Source: Rhizobium sp. AC27/96
GTDB lineage: Bacteria; Pseudomonadota; Alphaproteobacteria; Rhizobiales; Rhizobiaceae
Assembly: GCF_001692325.1 (NCBI RefSeq)
Contig: NZ_LXKN01000018.1
Span: 620,001-684,000, forward strand
Reading direction: 5' to 3'
Length of the DNA: 64,000 bases
Positions 29,222 through 39,069 of the stretch are shown in pieces. Numbering within the stretch: the stretch's first letter is position 1; each line of letters starts with the position of its first letter. The notes beneath the pieces were generated by a model. It worked only from the letters and a program-made list of their open reading frames with translations. It did not search any database and was not told the origin of the DNA. The position numbers were made by a program, and so were the translations under genes.

Positions 29222-30324
29222 TGGCAACCGTCACCATAGACAAGGCACGCAAGGCTTACGGCGCCGTGGATGTCCTCCACGGTGTCTCCGCCGATATTGC
29301 AGATGGAGAATTCGTCGTTCTCGTCGGTCCTTCCGGCTGCGGAAAGTCGACCTTGCTGCGGATGATCGCTGGCCTCGAAGACATCAGTGGCGGCACGATC
29401 AGCATCGGTGGCCGCGTGGTCAACGACTTGCCGCCCAAACAGCGCGACATCTCCATGGTCTTCCAGAATTACGCGCTCTATCCGCATATGACGGTTGCCG
29501 AGAACATGGCCTTCTCGATGACTCTCGCCGGCGCACCGAAGGCCGAGAAGCAGAAGCGCGTGGCACAGGCGGCGCAAATCCTCGGCCTGACCGAGCTGCT
29601 CGGGCGCTATCCACGCCAGCTGTCCGGCGGGCAGCGGCAGCGCGTGGCCATGGGCCGCTCGATCGTCCGCAATCCGCAGGTCTTCCTGTTTGACGAACCC
29701 TTATCCAACCTCGACGCCAAGCTTCGCGTGGCCATGCGCGCCGAAATCAAGAGCCTGCATCGACGCCTTGCCACGACCACCGTCTATGTCACCCACGACC
29801 AGGTCGAGGCGATGACCATGGCAGACCGCATCGTCGTGATGAATGGTGGCCGCATCGAGCAGGTCGGCAGGCCACTGGAGCTTTACGACAATCCTCACAG
29901 CACATTCGTCGCCGAGTTCATCGGCTCTCCGGCGATGAATCTGTTGAAGGGACGCTTCGACAATGCCGGCGGCCGGGCCGTGTTCAGAACGAATGACGGC
30001 ATATTGCTGCCTCTGCCCGCAGGCGCCGCCGAGATGGCGGGCACGGATGCTATCTATGGCATTCGCCCGGAATATTTCGCCATCTCGCCTGCCAATACAG
30101 GCATTCCGGCCCGCGTCGTGGTGGTCGAGCCGCTGGGTTCGGAAACGCAAGTGACAGCGAAAGTCGGCGAGCAGACAATCGTCATCGTTTTCCACGAGCG
30201 GATCAGCATGGAGCCCGATGAAATCGTCTGGCTGCAGCCGCAAGCAGAGCGCGTCTGCCTGTTCGATGCCAACGGGCGGCGCATCGCCGATGCCAACACA
30301 GGCAAAATCCTCGAACACGCCTGA
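29218..30324 (+). CDS. Sugar ABC transporter ATP-binding protein (UgpC/MalK type)
   Basis: A 368-residue ATPase. Walker [10 protein letters not shown] is near residue 38-46, the Q-loop [13 protein letters not shown] near 82, the signature [13 protein letters not shown] near 136, Walker [14 protein letters not shown] near 158, and the switch His in [11 protein letters not shown]. The C-terminal about 130 residues form the TOBE/MalK regulatory domain. It overlaps the glycohydrolase stop (ATGATG at 29218). Completes the importer. Confidence 0.94.
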   Translation: MMATVTIDKARKAYGAVDVLHGVSADIADGEFVVLVGPSGCGKSTLLRMIAGLEDISGGTISIGGRVVNDLPPKQRDISMVFQNYALYPHMTVAENMAFSMTLAGAPKAEKQKRVAQAAQILGLTELLGRYPRQLSGGQRQRVAMGRSIVRNPQVFLFDEPLSNLDAKLRVAMRAEIKSLHRRLATTTVYVTHDQVEAMTMADRIVVMNGGRIEQVGRPLELYDNPHSTFVAEFIGSPAMNLLKGRFDNAGGRAVFRTNDGILLPLPAGAAEMAGTDAIYGIRPEYFAISPANTGIPARVVVVEPLGSETQVTAKVGEQTIVIVFHERISMEPDEIVWLQPQAERVCLFDANGRRIADANTGKILEHA

Positions 30325-30400
30325 ACTGGGAGGCTTTGCCGCAAATCATAGAAGCACTTGCGCTGCTACCCCACGGACACCGCGCAGAGCTTTGCAAAAT

Positions 30401-30428
30401 GCCGGCCAGATCAAGCGATCGGGCCGGC
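30401..30428 (-). terminator. Hairpin containing the stop codon of the GntR-type gene
   Basis: GCCGGCC (30401-30407) and GGCCGGC (30422-30428) pair over 7 bp, with a further GATC/GATC pairing inside. On the minus strand the stem is followed by ATTTTG. The stop codon (30411-30413) lies within the loop, so terminator and coding end overlap. Confidence 0.5.
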
Positions 30429-31232
30429 AATTCCCGTTCGCACGGACATCTCGGCCAAACTGACGTCGAGCGTCGCGGGATCGATCGACTGGCGCACCTG
30501 CAGCAGCATCTCGCCGAGATCGACCATCATCTCCCGCACGAACTTCTCGGTGCGGGCGCGGTCTCCCGACACGATGAGACGGAGCAGCGAAATATGGCTC
30601 TCGATCATCGTTTCCATCGATGCACTGGGACCGAGATAGGTATGGAATATCCAGCCGGTGCGGCGATAGAGCGTTTGAAGCGGGATGAGCGTGTTGGCGA
30701 GAAGCGGCTCCCCGGATGCCGTCAGGATTGCCTTGTTGAGCAACCGATCGGTGAAGTTGAACCGTTCAAGGCTGAGATCGGCCTTTGAAGCCTCCATATC
30801 CGCGATGAAGGTTCTGAGGATCATGTGATCCTGTGGCGTCGCCCGCTCGCTCGCCAGCCCGCAGCCGATCACTTCCATCTCCGTGCGCAGGGGCAGCAAT
30901 GTCCTCTCCTGCGCCAGATTGACCGGCGCTACACGCAGACCCGAGCGCGGGCTGACGTGAATGAGCTGGTTGCTGGAAAGGCGCTTGACCGCATCGTGAA
31001 CGGGCGTACGGCCGAGGCCGGATTGCTGTTGCAACTGCTGGATTGTGTAGCGCGCGCCCGGCAGCAGCTCCGTCGAAACGATCATGCTTTCAAGGCGATC
31101 ATAGGCTTCCTCAGACAGGCTCCGGGATTGCTTTTCTTTCTTCGTCATCGCGCTGTCGATCTTCTCTCGCCCGGCCTGGCCGTCGCTTCTCATATCCGAT
31201 CCACAGGGATCGGCATTGACTTTCGGCTGCAT
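30411..31232 (-). CDS. GntR-family regulator (FCD subfamily)
   Basis: A regulator of up to 273 residues. The winged HTH spans about residues 40-100 (LSEEAYDRLESMIVS then YTIQQLQQQSGLGRTPVHDAVKRL), followed by an all-helical FCD ligand domain with conserved Asp/His positions (NFTDRLLNKAIL and ESHISLLRLI). The true start may be the internal ATG at 31148, which would give 245 residues, closer to the family norm. Divergent from the MFS transporter gene, with two operator-like palindromes between. FCD regulators often sense sugar acids, in line with the mannonate dehydratase downstream. Confidence 0.85.
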   Translation of the reverse strand: MQPKVNADPCGSDMRSDGQAGREKIDSAMTKKEKQSRSLSEEAYDRLESMIVSTELLPGARYTIQQLQQQSGLGRTPVHDAVKRLSSNQLIHVSPRSGLRVAPVNLAQERTLLPLRTEMEVIGCGLASERATPQDHMILRTFIADMEASKADLSLERFNFTDRLLNKAILTASGEPLLANTLIPLQTLYRRTGWIFHTYLGPSASMETMIESHISLLRLIVSGDRARTEKFVREMMVDLGEMLLQVRQSIDPATLDVSLAEMSVRTGIAGPIA

Positions 31233-31254
31233 ATATCAAATTTATTGCCTCATG

Positions 31255-31285
31255 TGAAATTTCAGATTACTAGCGTGATATTTCA
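31255..31285 (+). promoter_or_regulatory. Tandem GntR-type operators
   Basis: TGAAATTTCA (31255-31264, perfect palindrome) and TGATATTTCA (31276-31285, one mismatch to the first) are centred 21 bp apart, two helical turns. They lie in the gap between the divergent GntR-type and MFS genes and just before the MFS ribosome binding site. Confidence 0.6.
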
Positions 31286-31299
31286 TAAGGGGAGGAATT

Positions 31300-32613
31300 A
31301 TGACAATCGAACACACAACCACTGCCGAAGCTCTGCAGCGCCCATCCAGCAATCGCCGCTGGTGGATTGCCGGGCTGCTCGCGATCGGCGTTCTCGTCAA
31401 TTATTTTGATCGGGTGAATCTCACCGTCGCCTCGCCGCTCATCCAGGATGAGTTTCACATCGGGCCGGCGGAGATGGGCATCCTGTTCAGCGCCTTCGGC
31501 TGGACCTACGGCTTCCTGCAAATCCCGGTGGGCATGCTGCTCGACCGTTTCGGTGTCCAGCGCGTGATGCGATGGAGCACTTTCTCCTGGGGCATTGCCT
31601 CGGTGATTACGGCCTTTTCGACGGGCATGTCGACGCTCTTTCTATCCCGCATGCTTCTCGGCGTGGCGGAGACCCCAGGCTTTCCGGCCAATTCCAAGGC
31701 GACGGGCTATTGGTTCCCGCGCCATGAACGCGGCCTCGCAACGGCTCTCTTCGATGCCGCCGCGAAGTTTTCCAACGTCATCGCCATCCCGCTGGTCGCC
31801 TTCCTGATGCTGCATTTCGGCTGGCGCGGCGGCTTCGTCGCCACAGCCATCATCAGCTTCGTCTTCTTCGCGATGTTCTGGCTATTCTATCGCGACCCCA
31901 GCGCCGACAAGAAGCTATCAACCGAAGAGCGGACCTATCTCAAGGCCGGCGGAGCCGCCCAGGAAGGCGAAGCTGCTGCCAATGCCGTCGGGATGCTCGG
32001 CTATCTCCTGCGCAATCGCAAGGTCTGGGGCCTTTCGATCGGCTTTGCCGCCTATGGCTACGCCTTCGCCCTCTTCATCTTCTGGCTGCCGGATTATCTG
32101 GTGAAGGAGATGCATATGGATATCCTGAAATCGGCAACCTTCACGACGATCCCGTGGATCTTCGCCACGGCCTCGGATCTGCTGATCGGCGGCTGGCTGA
32201 TCGACCATCTCATCCGCAAGGGTCACGACGAATCGCAGGTTCGCAAGACGATCATCGTCTTCGGCATGCTGATGGGCCTTGCTGTTGTCGGCGCAGGGCT
32301 GACGGCCGATCCCTATTGGGCGATCTTCTGGATCACGGTTTCGCTGAGCGGGCTCGCGGCCGCCGCGCCGGCCGGCTGGTCCATCCCGTCGCTGATCGCG
32401 CCCAAGGGCGGTGCGGCCACCATCGGCGGCATCATGAACTTCCTCAACAGTGTGACCGGCATCGCCGCGCCGATCATCACCGGCTTCATCGTCGGCGCCA
32501 CGCAATCCTTCAGCCGCGCCTTCCTTCTGGCCGGCGTCATGCTGGCAATCGGCATCGTCTCCTACGTCTTCGTCCTCGGCCGCATCGAGCAGATCCCCGA
32601 TCCGAAGGCCTGA
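31300..32613 (+). CDS. MFS transporter, anion:cation symporter family (sugar acid uptake)
   Basis: A 437-residue permease with 12 membrane segments. The ACS-family pattern is clear: helix 1 with [13 protein letters not shown], then loop 2-3 motif [13 protein letters not shown], and a central cytoplasmic loop near residue 200-225. GGGGAGG precedes the ATG. Relatives carry hexuronates, glucarate, tartrate or related acids with H+. It lies 29 nt before the mannonate dehydratase-type gene, which suggests an aldonate or hexuronate substrate. Confidence 0.9.
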   Translation: MTIEHTTTAEALQRPSSNRRWWIAGLLAIGVLVNYFDRVNLTVASPLIQDEFHIGPAEMGILFSAFGWTYGFLQIPVGMLLDRFGVQRVMRWSTFSWGIASVITAFSTGMSTLFLSRMLLGVAETPGFPANSKATGYWFPRHERGLATALFDAAAKFSNVIAIPLVAFLMLHFGWRGGFVATAIISFVFFAMFWLFYRDPSADKKLSTEERTYLKAGGAAQEGEAAANAVGMLGYLLRNRKVWGLSIGFAAYGYAFALFIFWLPDYLVKEMHMDILKSATFTTIPWIFATASDLLIGGWLIDHLIRKGHDESQVRKTIIVFGMLMGLAVVGAGLTADPYWAIFWITVSLSGLAAAAPAGWSIPSLIAPKGGAATIGGIMNFLNSVTGIAAPIITGFIVGATQSFSRAFLLAGVMLAIGIVSYVFVLGRIEQIPDPKA

Positions 32614-32642
32614 TTTCGCCTAAAGACCAAGAAAGGTTTCCC

Positions 32643-33845
32643 ATGAAAATCACCAATGCGAAGGTCATCGTCTGCTCGCCCGGCCGTAACTTCGTCACGC
32701 TCAAGATCGAGACGGACGAGGGCATTTACGGAATCGGCGACGCCACGGTGAACGGCCGCGAACTGGCCGTAGCCTCCTATCTCCAGGATCACCTCGTCCC
32801 CTGCCTGATCGGTCGCGACGCCTCGCAGATCGAGGACATCTGGCAGTATTTCTACAAGGGTGCCTATTGGCGCCGTGGTCCCATCACCATGGCAGCGATC
32901 GCCGCTGTCGACGTGGCGCTCTGGGACATCAAGGCCAAGGCGGCGAATATGCCGCTTTACCAGCTCCTCGGTGGCGCCAGCCGCACCCACATGCTGACCT
33001 ATACCCACGCGAATGGCGAAACGATCGAAGAAACGGCCGACAAGGTTGCCGCCTTCAAGGAGGAAGGCTGGAAGGCGATCCGCGTGCAAAGCGCCGTCCC
33101 CGGCCTGCCGATCACTTACGGCGTGGAAAAAGTCGGCTCCCTGGCGCAAGCTGAGGACAAGCCGCGTGAGACGCTCTGGGACACGCCGGCCTATCTTCGT
33201 TTTCTGCCGCAGCTTCTCGACCATCTGCGTGATCGTTTCGGCTACGAACTGCATCTGCTGCATGACGTCCATCATCGCCTGACGCCGCAGGAAGCGGCGG
33301 GCCTTGCGAAGGAAGTCGAGCGTCACAAGCTCTTCTGGCTCGAAGATGCGGTTCCAGCCGAGAACCAGGAATCCTATCGTCTCATCCGCCAGCATTCGAC
33401 CACGCCGCTCGCGCTCGGCGAGGTTTTCAACTCAATCCATGATTGCCGCCAGCTGATCCAGGAACAGCTGATCGACTATATCCGCACGACGCCGCTGCAT
33501 GCAGGCGGCATCACCCATGTGCGGCGCATCGCCGATCTCGCCGGCCTCTACCACATCCGCACGGCCTGCCATGGTGCGGCCGACATGTCGCCGATCACCA
33601 TGGGCGCGGCGCTGCATTTCGATCGCTGGGTGCCGAATTTCGGCATCCAGGAATATGCCTTCCATCCCGACGAAGCCAAGAATGTCTTTCCGCACGAATG
33701 GCACTTGAAGGATGGTTATCTCTATAGCGGCGAAAAGCCGGGACATGGCGTCGATATCGACGAGAAGGCGGCAGAGAAATACCCCTATAGACGCGCCTAT
33801 CTCGATGTTGCACGGCTTTCGGACGGAACGCTCTGGAGCTGGTAA
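32643..33845 (+). CDS. Mannonate dehydratase-type enolase superfamily enzyme (ManD/RspA)
   Basis: A 400-residue sugar-acid dehydratase of the ManD subgroup, converting D-mannonate or D-gluconate to 2-keto-3-deoxygluconate. Residues match the ManD active site: Arg147 and Tyr159, Asp208 and His210 in LHDVHHR, Glu234 and Glu260 as metal ligands, and His310 in CHGAADMSP. The loop has Ala after the Gly where many relatives have Pro; I recall this position relating to catalytic efficiency but cannot check it. It completes a two-gene uptake-dehydration operon with the MFS gene. A further KDG kinase or aldolase is not in the window. Confidence 0.88.
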   Translation: MKITNAKVIVCSPGRNFVTLKIETDEGIYGIGDATVNGRELAVASYLQDHLVPCLIGRDASQIEDIWQYFYKGAYWRRGPITMAAIAAVDVALWDIKAKAANMPLYQLLGGASRTHMLTYTHANGETIEETADKVAAFKEEGWKAIRVQSAVPGLPITYGVEKVGSLAQAEDKPRETLWDTPAYLRFLPQLLDHLRDRFGYELHLLHDVHHRLTPQEAAGLAKEVERHKLFWLEDAVPAENQESYRLIRQHSTTPLALGEVFNSIHDCRQLIQEQLIDYIRTTPLHAGGITHVRRIADLAGLYHIRTACHGAADMSPITMGAALHFDRWVPNFGIQEYAFHPDEAKNVFPHEWHLKDGYLYSGEKPGHGVDIDEKAAEKYPYRRAYLDVARLSDGTLWSW

Positions 33846-33852
33846 TTTCCTG

Positions 33853-33884
33853 CGATCGGCCGGCTTTTCCAGGCCGGCCGATCG
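33853..33884. terminator. Bidirectional terminator between the ManD-type and FUSC genes
   Basis: CGATCGGCCGGC (33853-33864) and GCCGGCCGATCG (33873-33884) form a perfect 12-bp stem with an 8-nt loop containing TTTT, positioned 7 nt after the plus-strand stop and 3 nt before the minus-strand stop of convergent genes. Confidence 0.75.
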
Positions 33885-33887
33885 TCG

Positions 33888-34985
33888 TCAGTTGCCCTGA
33901 CCTTCGCGGATACGATCGGCAAGATCGAGAAAATTCTGGCGCATGCGGCCCAACGTGAAATCAAGGCCGAACAGGCGGCCGGTATCGCTAAAGCTGATCG
34001 ACTGGGCGGCCTCGGAATGTTGAAACACTTCGAAGGCTGCGGCAAGAGTACTATCGGCTTCGGTCAGGAGCTCTGAATCGATCTCGCCGCCGCTGCGCAT
34101 AGCCTTCCCGCAAGCCTCGGCGAAGCCTGCCTGAGAGCGCAAAACCTGCGCGGCCTGCGGCCCGATGGCCTTCACCACCTCCGCCGGGAATGGCGTTTCC
34201 ACCAGATGACTGACATAGGTCATGTCATTGCGGATACGCCACAGCGAGCGCGGGATGGCGTCGGATATGCCCTGCCTTGCGAGCCAAAGAGCCCGTTCGC
34301 GCTGCGCATCGGCCAGTAGCCCCTCGGCCGCCATAAGGGACTGTCGCAGCCCGATATTCGCCTCCGTCGCCGACACCGCCTCGCCCTTTTCCACGGCAGC
34401 CGCCAAAGTTCGCAGTATCTGTGCCGTCACATCGAGTGCCGATGCGAAGCGATCGAGCACGACGGTGCGTGACCGGGTCGGCAGGATGAACAGGCTGGCA
34501 AGGACGCCGACAACGCCTCCGAGCGTGATCTCGGCAATCCGGTCGATCATGAAGACCTCGACCGGAACCGCCTGGGAGTGGGTCAGCATGACGATCGCCG
34601 CGGTCAAGCCGGCATTACGCAGGCGCGGTGCGCGCATCGAGGCGAAGCTGGCGATCCCGACGACGAAAATAAGGGCGATCCCGATGGCTAGCGGCTCGTG
34701 CGGCGTCAGCAATACCGCTGCGCCGCCAAGCACTGCGCCGGCGATCGTCGCTACCAGACGGTCGACAGCCATGCCGGCCGTGGCACCGACCGATGTCTGC
34801 ATGACGATCAGCACCGTGAAGACGGCCCAATAGCCCTGCTGAAGATTGAGGAACTGGGTGATGCTGTAGGTAACCGTGCAGGCAATCATCACCCGCAGCG
34901 CCTGTATCGCCGCGCGTTTAGTCTGGATCAACGAGGTTTTCGGCGGAGACGGAGGCCCGCTTTGACGAGATTCCGGCTCGGTCAT
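33888..34985 (-). CDS. FUSC-family membrane protein (aromatic acid efflux type)
   Basis: A 365-residue protein with an N-terminal block of about six membrane helices (about 25-175; ALRVMIACTVTYSITQFL onward) including the FUSC-type segment GYWAVFTVLIVMQTSVG, and a long helical cytoplasmic domain. This layout is that of the fusaric-acid-resistance/AaeB superfamily but without the second membrane half. The ATG at 34985 has a GGAAAG site; a 57-codon extension upstream is unsupported. Stands alone; it may export aromatic acids. Confidence 0.8.
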   Translation of the reverse strand: MTEPESRQSGPPSPPKTSLIQTKRAAIQALRVMIACTVTYSITQFLNLQQGYWAVFTVLIVMQTSVGATAGMAVDRLVATIAGAVLGGAAVLLTPHEPLAIGIALIFVVGIASFASMRAPRLRNAGLTAAIVMLTHSQAVPVEVFMIDRIAEITLGGVVGVLASLFILPTRSRTVVLDRFASALDVTAQILRTLAAAVEKGEAVSATEANIGLRQSLMAAEGLLADAQRERALWLARQGISDAIPRSLWRIRNDMTYVSHLVETPFPAEVVKAIGPQAAQVLRSQAGFAEACGKAMRSGGEIDSELLTEADSTLAAAFEVFQHSEAAQSISFSDTGRLFGLDFTLGRMRQNFLDLADRIREGQGN

Positions 34986-35181
34986 CGCGCAACTTTCCGC
35001 ATGGAAACGTGTTTTGACAATGGCCGCTCGGGTCTTGCCCCTCCCTGCTGCAGCGCAGACGCTATGGACAGCATCCGGCTTCCACCATGGCAGCATTTCT
35101 TGCGATGTGGAAGAAGCGCGGACTGGGACACCTGCCCCATTCCACGCCTTTGTCATGTCCGCAAATAGCGCGCTGCCGCGG

Positions 35182-35472
35182 TTAGTGAACAGCCGTGCTG
35201 ATCAACCGGTACGGATGGGTTACCTTGAAGTGCGAGATGACTTCGCTCGCCTGCTGGAATACCTTATCAGCGTTCTCGGGATCTTCGTGGGCGAGCTCAT
35301 CAGCGTTGATGCGGATCGCTTCCGCCATATTGCGTGAAAATTCCGCAAACTTCTGGTCGCCTTCGACCAGTGCCTCGCGCGCAGCACCTTCCAATGTCCG
35401 GGCGACATCGATCAGGATTTCCTCGCGCTCTTCCGCGCTCAGGGTTTCGATAGATTTCGTTCTGTCTTCCAT
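35182..35472 (-). CDS. Small helical protein (96 aa), unknown function
   Basis: The acidic, soluble protein (MEDRTKSIETLSAEEREEIL onward) has no Cys and is predicted to be almost all helix. A GTG at 35481 is an alternative start. Codon use fits its neighbours. It lies alone between the FUSC and antiporter genes, both on the same strand. I do not recognise a family and give no function. Confidence 0.6.
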   Translation of the reverse strand: MEDRTKSIETLSAEEREEILIDVARTLEGAAREALVEGDQKFAEFSRNMAEAIRINADELAHEDPENADKVFQQASEVISHFKVTHPYRLISTAVH

Positions 35473-35574
35473 TTTGATCACTCACTCCAATTAGACGTGA
35501 CGGTGACCGAGCTCATGAAGCCTCGGTAACCTACAGCTAAGAAGGGAGAAATCCGGATACAAGATCTTGAAATT

Positions 35575-37206
35575 TCAACCGGCGTACCGTGCCTCCAACA
35601 TATCCAGCTCCCGCACGAGCTTGGTCGCGATTTCGTTGCCGAGCTGCTTTGCCCGGAGCTTTCGAAAGATCTCGCTACGCTCGGCCCGGACTGCCGCCAG
35701 TCGTAATTCCATCTCGATGCGGGTCATACGCTTGGAGAGTTCCAGCTCTTCGCCCTCGCCGGATTGATTACGGATACGTTCGCGGTAGAGCTCCATCACT
35801 CTCGACGCCACGTCCACATAGAGGTCGGCATCGTCATGGCCCTTCGACAATGAATGCTGAAGACGCGCTATTTCTGTGATCGCCGCTCTGGCTGCATCGA
35901 CCCTGGCCGCCGCCTCGTCCTCCTCATGCTTGGTATCTTTCGGAAGTTCGAGATTCCTGAGCAATGGCGGCAGGAAGAGCGCTGCCGTTATCAACGACAT
36001 GATGATCACGCCCATGGCAAGGCAAATAGCGAGATCACGAGCGGGAAATGGTGAGCCATCGCTCATCGCGAGAGGCAAGGTCAGCACACCGGCAAGCGTG
36101 ATGGCGCCGCGAACACCCGCAAACGAGAAGGCCGCCAGAATACGCCAGTTCGGGGATGTCTGCCGCTGCCGCCTCTGGCGGAAAAGCGTCAGATGAAGCG
36201 ACAGCCAGACCCAGGTGAAGCGTAGCGCGACAAGACCGAAGGTGAGCCCGACAACATAGGCCGCGAGCCACCAGAATTCGTTATGCCCCGTCACCTGAAC
36301 CGTTGCGGAGGCTCTTGCCGCGATCGAAGGAAGCTGCTCGCCGAGAAGCACGAAGATGGTGCCGTTCGCGGCGAACTGGATCATGTCCCATACCGCGCGC
36401 TGGCGAACGCGGGTTGCCGCCATCGCGCGCCCGGAATTCTCAACCACGCTCATGGTCGTCCCGGCCGAAACCGCAGCCAGAATGCCGGAGCAATGAACCT
36501 GTTCCGCGAGCAGATAGGCCGCAAAGGGTATGAGGATGCTGACCAGAATCTGCGAACCGCTCTCTTCGCCATAACGCAGCGAAACTCGCGTGCTCAGCCA
36601 GGTGATGGCCCAGGTGACGCTGACGCCGATCGCCAGGCCACCAATCGCAGTCCAGAGGAAGCTCAGCGTGGCGTCGTAGAGCGAGAAACTGCCCGTCAGC
36701 GCCGCGGCAATCGCAAATCTGAGGCAGACAAGGCCCGATGCATCATTCAGAAGGGATTCTCCCTCAAGTATGTGCATCATCCGGGGCGGGATCGGCACCC
36801 TTTGCGCGATTGCCGAAACGGCAATGGGGTCGGTCGGGGAGATGACGGCCGCCAGCGCGAAGGCAACTGGAAGCGGCATCGCAGGGATCATCCAATGAAC
36901 GAGGAGGCCGGCGCCGACGACGGTAAAGATCACCAGCCCCAGGGCCAGCTCCACGACGATGTTCATGTCCTGCCGGAGTTCGTCGGCCGGAATCCGCCAC
37001 CCGTCCAGGAAAAGCAGCGGCGGCAGAAACAACAGAAAAAAGATCTCGGGGTCCAGTCTCACGCTGAGATTGGCCGACAGCCCGATGACTGCTCCAAGCG
37101 CAATCTGAATAAGCGGCAGCGGCAGGACAATCGGTATTGCGCGGCAAAGTGCGCCACTAACGACAATCGCCAGGAGAAGGACGAGAGTCGTGGTGATGAT
37201 TTCCAT
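35575..37206 (-). CDS. Na+/H+ antiporter of the CPA1 family
   Basis: A 543-residue antiporter exchanging cytoplasmic Na+ (or K+) for H+. About twelve membrane helices span residues 1-405; the CPA1 ion-binding motif is in ESLLNDASGLV near residue 152, after ISPTDPIAVSAIA. A hydrophilic helical tail of about 130 residues (MELYRERIRNQ and ELDMLEARY) follows. In length and tail it resembles the YjcE type. Monocistronic. Confidence 0.9.
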   Translation of the reverse strand: MEIITTTLVLLLAIVVSGALCRAIPIVLPLPLIQIALGAVIGLSANLSVRLDPEIFFLLFLPPLLFLDGWRIPADELRQDMNIVVELALGLVIFTVVGAGLLVHWMIPAMPLPVAFALAAVISPTDPIAVSAIAQRVPIPPRMMHILEGESLLNDASGLVCLRFAIAAALTGSFSLYDATLSFLWTAIGGLAIGVSVTWAITWLSTRVSLRYGEESGSQILVSILIPFAAYLLAEQVHCSGILAAVSAGTTMSVVENSGRAMAATRVRQRAVWDMIQFAANGTIFVLLGEQLPSIAARASATVQVTGHNEFWWLAAYVVGLTFGLVALRFTWVWLSLHLTLFRQRRQRQTSPNWRILAAFSFAGVRGAITLAGVLTLPLAMSDGSPFPARDLAICLAMGVIIMSLITAALFLPPLLRNLELPKDTKHEEDEAAARVDAARAAITEIARLQHSLSKGHDDADLYVDVASRVMELYRERIRNQSGEGEELELSKRMTRIEMELRLAAVRAERSEIFRKLRAKQLGNEIATKLVRELDMLEARYAG

Positions 37207-37567
37207 TATGTTGCCCTCTGCTCCGTATGCCCTGCAACCTTCGCCATCTGCCGCCGAATGCCCTTTGTTCCAAGCCGCCCGAAATGAGAAGGAACGTTGA
37301 AGGCGACCGGCTATTTGGTCACTGCAGTCTGCCTTTTGCGATCACAAGAGCAAGTTCAAAACGAACCGCGTTCGCCGAAACGGCAAACTTCAGGATCAGA
37401 CAGATAGGATGAGCAACGTGACTGGCAATTGAGAGAGGTCTTATCAACGCCTTGGACATGGGGTTGGGCCGCCCGCAGAAGGCGACCCCACCTCAAATAG
37501 TCTCTATAGATGATCGGGCGAAGCCCTCGGAAAGTTCAGTAGTGCAGCTTCGGAGCATGGAGGAAAC
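37207..37567. other. Intergenic region between antiporter and SfnG-like gene
   Basis: About 360 bases without a supported gene. It contains the antiporter promoter (minus strand) and, near 37459-37490, a 6-bp inverted repeat TGGGGT/ACCCCA that could be a weak end-of-gene hairpin for the SfnG-like gene. Nothing else is recognisable. Confidence 0.5.
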
Positions 37568-38671
37568 CTATTCGGCCGCCACTGCGACTGTGCCTTCTGC
37601 CTCCTCCAGCGCGCGCACCAGCGGAATGACCTGCTTACCGAAATACTCCACCTCTTCCTGAAAATGCAGGAAGCCGAGCAGGATCAGATCCGCACCCGCC
37701 TGCTTCAGGCGAACGATCCGTTCGGCCACCTGCTGCGGCGTACCGATGAGGTTCGAGCGGAAGCCATCATTATACTGCACCAAATCTTCAAAACTGGATT
37801 TCGCCCAATTCCCCTCGCCTTCGGGTGAGGACTTGCCGGCGTTCTTCACCTCGTGCCCGAAGGCCTTCACCGCTTCGGGATTGGCCTTCTCGATGATCTC
37901 CGCGAGAACGGCTTTCGCCTCTTCCTCGGTATCTCGTACAATGGCAAAGGCGTTGACGCCGACGCGCACATGATGACCGTTGTCTCTCGCCTTTGATTGG
38001 ATATCCTCGACCTGCTTGGCGATTTCCTCCGGCGTATTGCCATTGGTGAAGTACCAATCCGACACGCGCGAGGCCATGTCGCGCGCCGCGCGCGACGAGC
38101 CGCCCTGGAAGATCTCCGGCTGCGGGTCGATCGGCTTCGGCTTCAGCGAGTAGTCGGTGAAGCGATAGAAATCGCCGCGGAAGGTGAAGCTTTCCTCTGT
38201 CCAGATACCGCGCAGCGCGCGGATGAACTCCTCGGAGCGACGATAGCGCTCATCATGATCGAGCCAGGGCTCGCCGATGGCATGGAACTCGCCGCGGAAC
38301 CAGCCGCTGACGATGTTGACGGCAACGCGGCCGTTGGTGAGATGGTTGATCGTGGCAATCTGCTTGGCTGCAAGCGCGGGAGCCCACGGCCCCGGCAGGA
38401 GGGCGGCAATCACCTTCAGCCGTGTCGTCGCCTCCAGCAGCGAATGACTGAAAGCAACCGATTCATGTTGATATTCGGCGCCGTAGCCGGCGGTGAAGCG
38501 GATCTGGCTCAGCGCATAGTCGAAACCATTGGCTTCGGCGATCTGTGCAAGCTTGCGATTGTAGTCGATTGTCCAGCTCGTACGCTGCTCGATGTTCGAA
38601 ATGACGAGTCCGCCGGAGACATTTGGCACCCAGTAGGCAAACTTCAAAGGCTCTCTGTTTACATCGCTCAT
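37568..38671 (-). CDS. sfnG: FMNH2-dependent dimethylsulfone monooxygenase, SfnG-like
   Basis: A 367-residue luciferase-like (LLM) monooxygenase. The N-terminus FAYWVPNVSGGLVISNIEQR and the segment GWFRGEFHAIGEPWLDHDERYRR are close to SfnG, which oxidises dimethylsulfone to methanesulfinate for sulfur supply. The alkanesulfonate monooxygenase SsuD is the next best alternative. The ATG at 38671 has GGGAG 8 nt upstream, whereas the ATG six bases earlier abuts the site and is less likely. No flavin reductase, SfnR activator or sigma-54 promoter is seen beside it. Confidence 0.85.
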   Translation of the reverse strand: MSDVNREPLKFAYWVPNVSGGLVISNIEQRTSWTIDYNRKLAQIAEANGFDYALSQIRFTAGYGAEYQHESVAFSHSLLEATTRLKVIAALLPGPWAPALAAKQIATINHLTNGRVAVNIVSGWFRGEFHAIGEPWLDHDERYRRSEEFIRALRGIWTEESFTFRGDFYRFTDYSLKPKPIDPQPEIFQGGSSRAARDMASRVSDWYFTNGNTPEEIAKQVEDIQSKARDNGHHVRVGVNAFAIVRDTEEEAKAVLAEIIEKANPEAVKAFGHEVKNAGKSSPEGEGNWAKSSFEDLVQYNDGFRSNLIGTPQQVAERIVRLKQAGADLILLGFLHFQEEVEYFGKQVIPLVRALEEAEGTVAVAAE

Positions 38672-38901
38672 TGACATCTCCCGGTTTGAAGGCTCTTCAG
38701 CCGAGCAGCAAGATCGAGGTCCCGCAGCTCACTCGGACATACTCTATAGATTTTATGGCATATCGAACATACTCATGCCAAGTTTCGCCCATTTCGGGAA
38801 AAAGCTGCCTCGTTAAGCCTCAACGATGTGAGCAGTGAAGTGCATGGCTGACATTTGATCTCCAGGAGACACCGACGGGAATCGCCGGGAAGGCGCTACG
38901 A

Positions 38902-39069
38902 TCAGAATGTCGGCCCGGCTGCGCCGCCGTTCAGGGTGAAGTAAGCGTAGGCCGCTATGAAAAACGCGACAATGATAATGATCGCCAGCAAACGCTTCAG
39001 CCACGGAGGCGTTTGTCTCGGTGGCTTCGGCTTGGGACGGCGCTCAAATTTGACAACATTATCAGACAT
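38902..39069 (-). CDS. Small single-helix membrane protein (55 aa)
   Basis: The protein has a basic Pro-rich N-terminus (KFERRPKPKPPRQTPPW) and one hydrophobic helix (LLAIIIIVAFFIAAYAYFTL) followed by a short Gly-rich tail. By the positive-inside rule the N-terminus is cytoplasmic. Start at 39069; no strong ribosome binding site is seen. Such peptides are common in rhizobia but I do not know a role. Confidence 0.6.
   Translation of the reverse strand: MSDNVVKFERRPKPKPPRQTPPWLKRLLAIIIIVAFFIAAYAYFTLNGGAAGPTF

Noticed and set aside
38755..38785. Loose inverted repeat GGCAT/ATGCC upstream of the SfnG-like gene
   Set aside because: Arms are only 5 bp with a long spacer, which is expected by chance in this length of sequence.
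38672..38901. Sigma-54 promoter for the SfnG-like gene
   Set aside because: No GG-N10-GC type -24/-12 element was found on the minus strand at a sensible distance.
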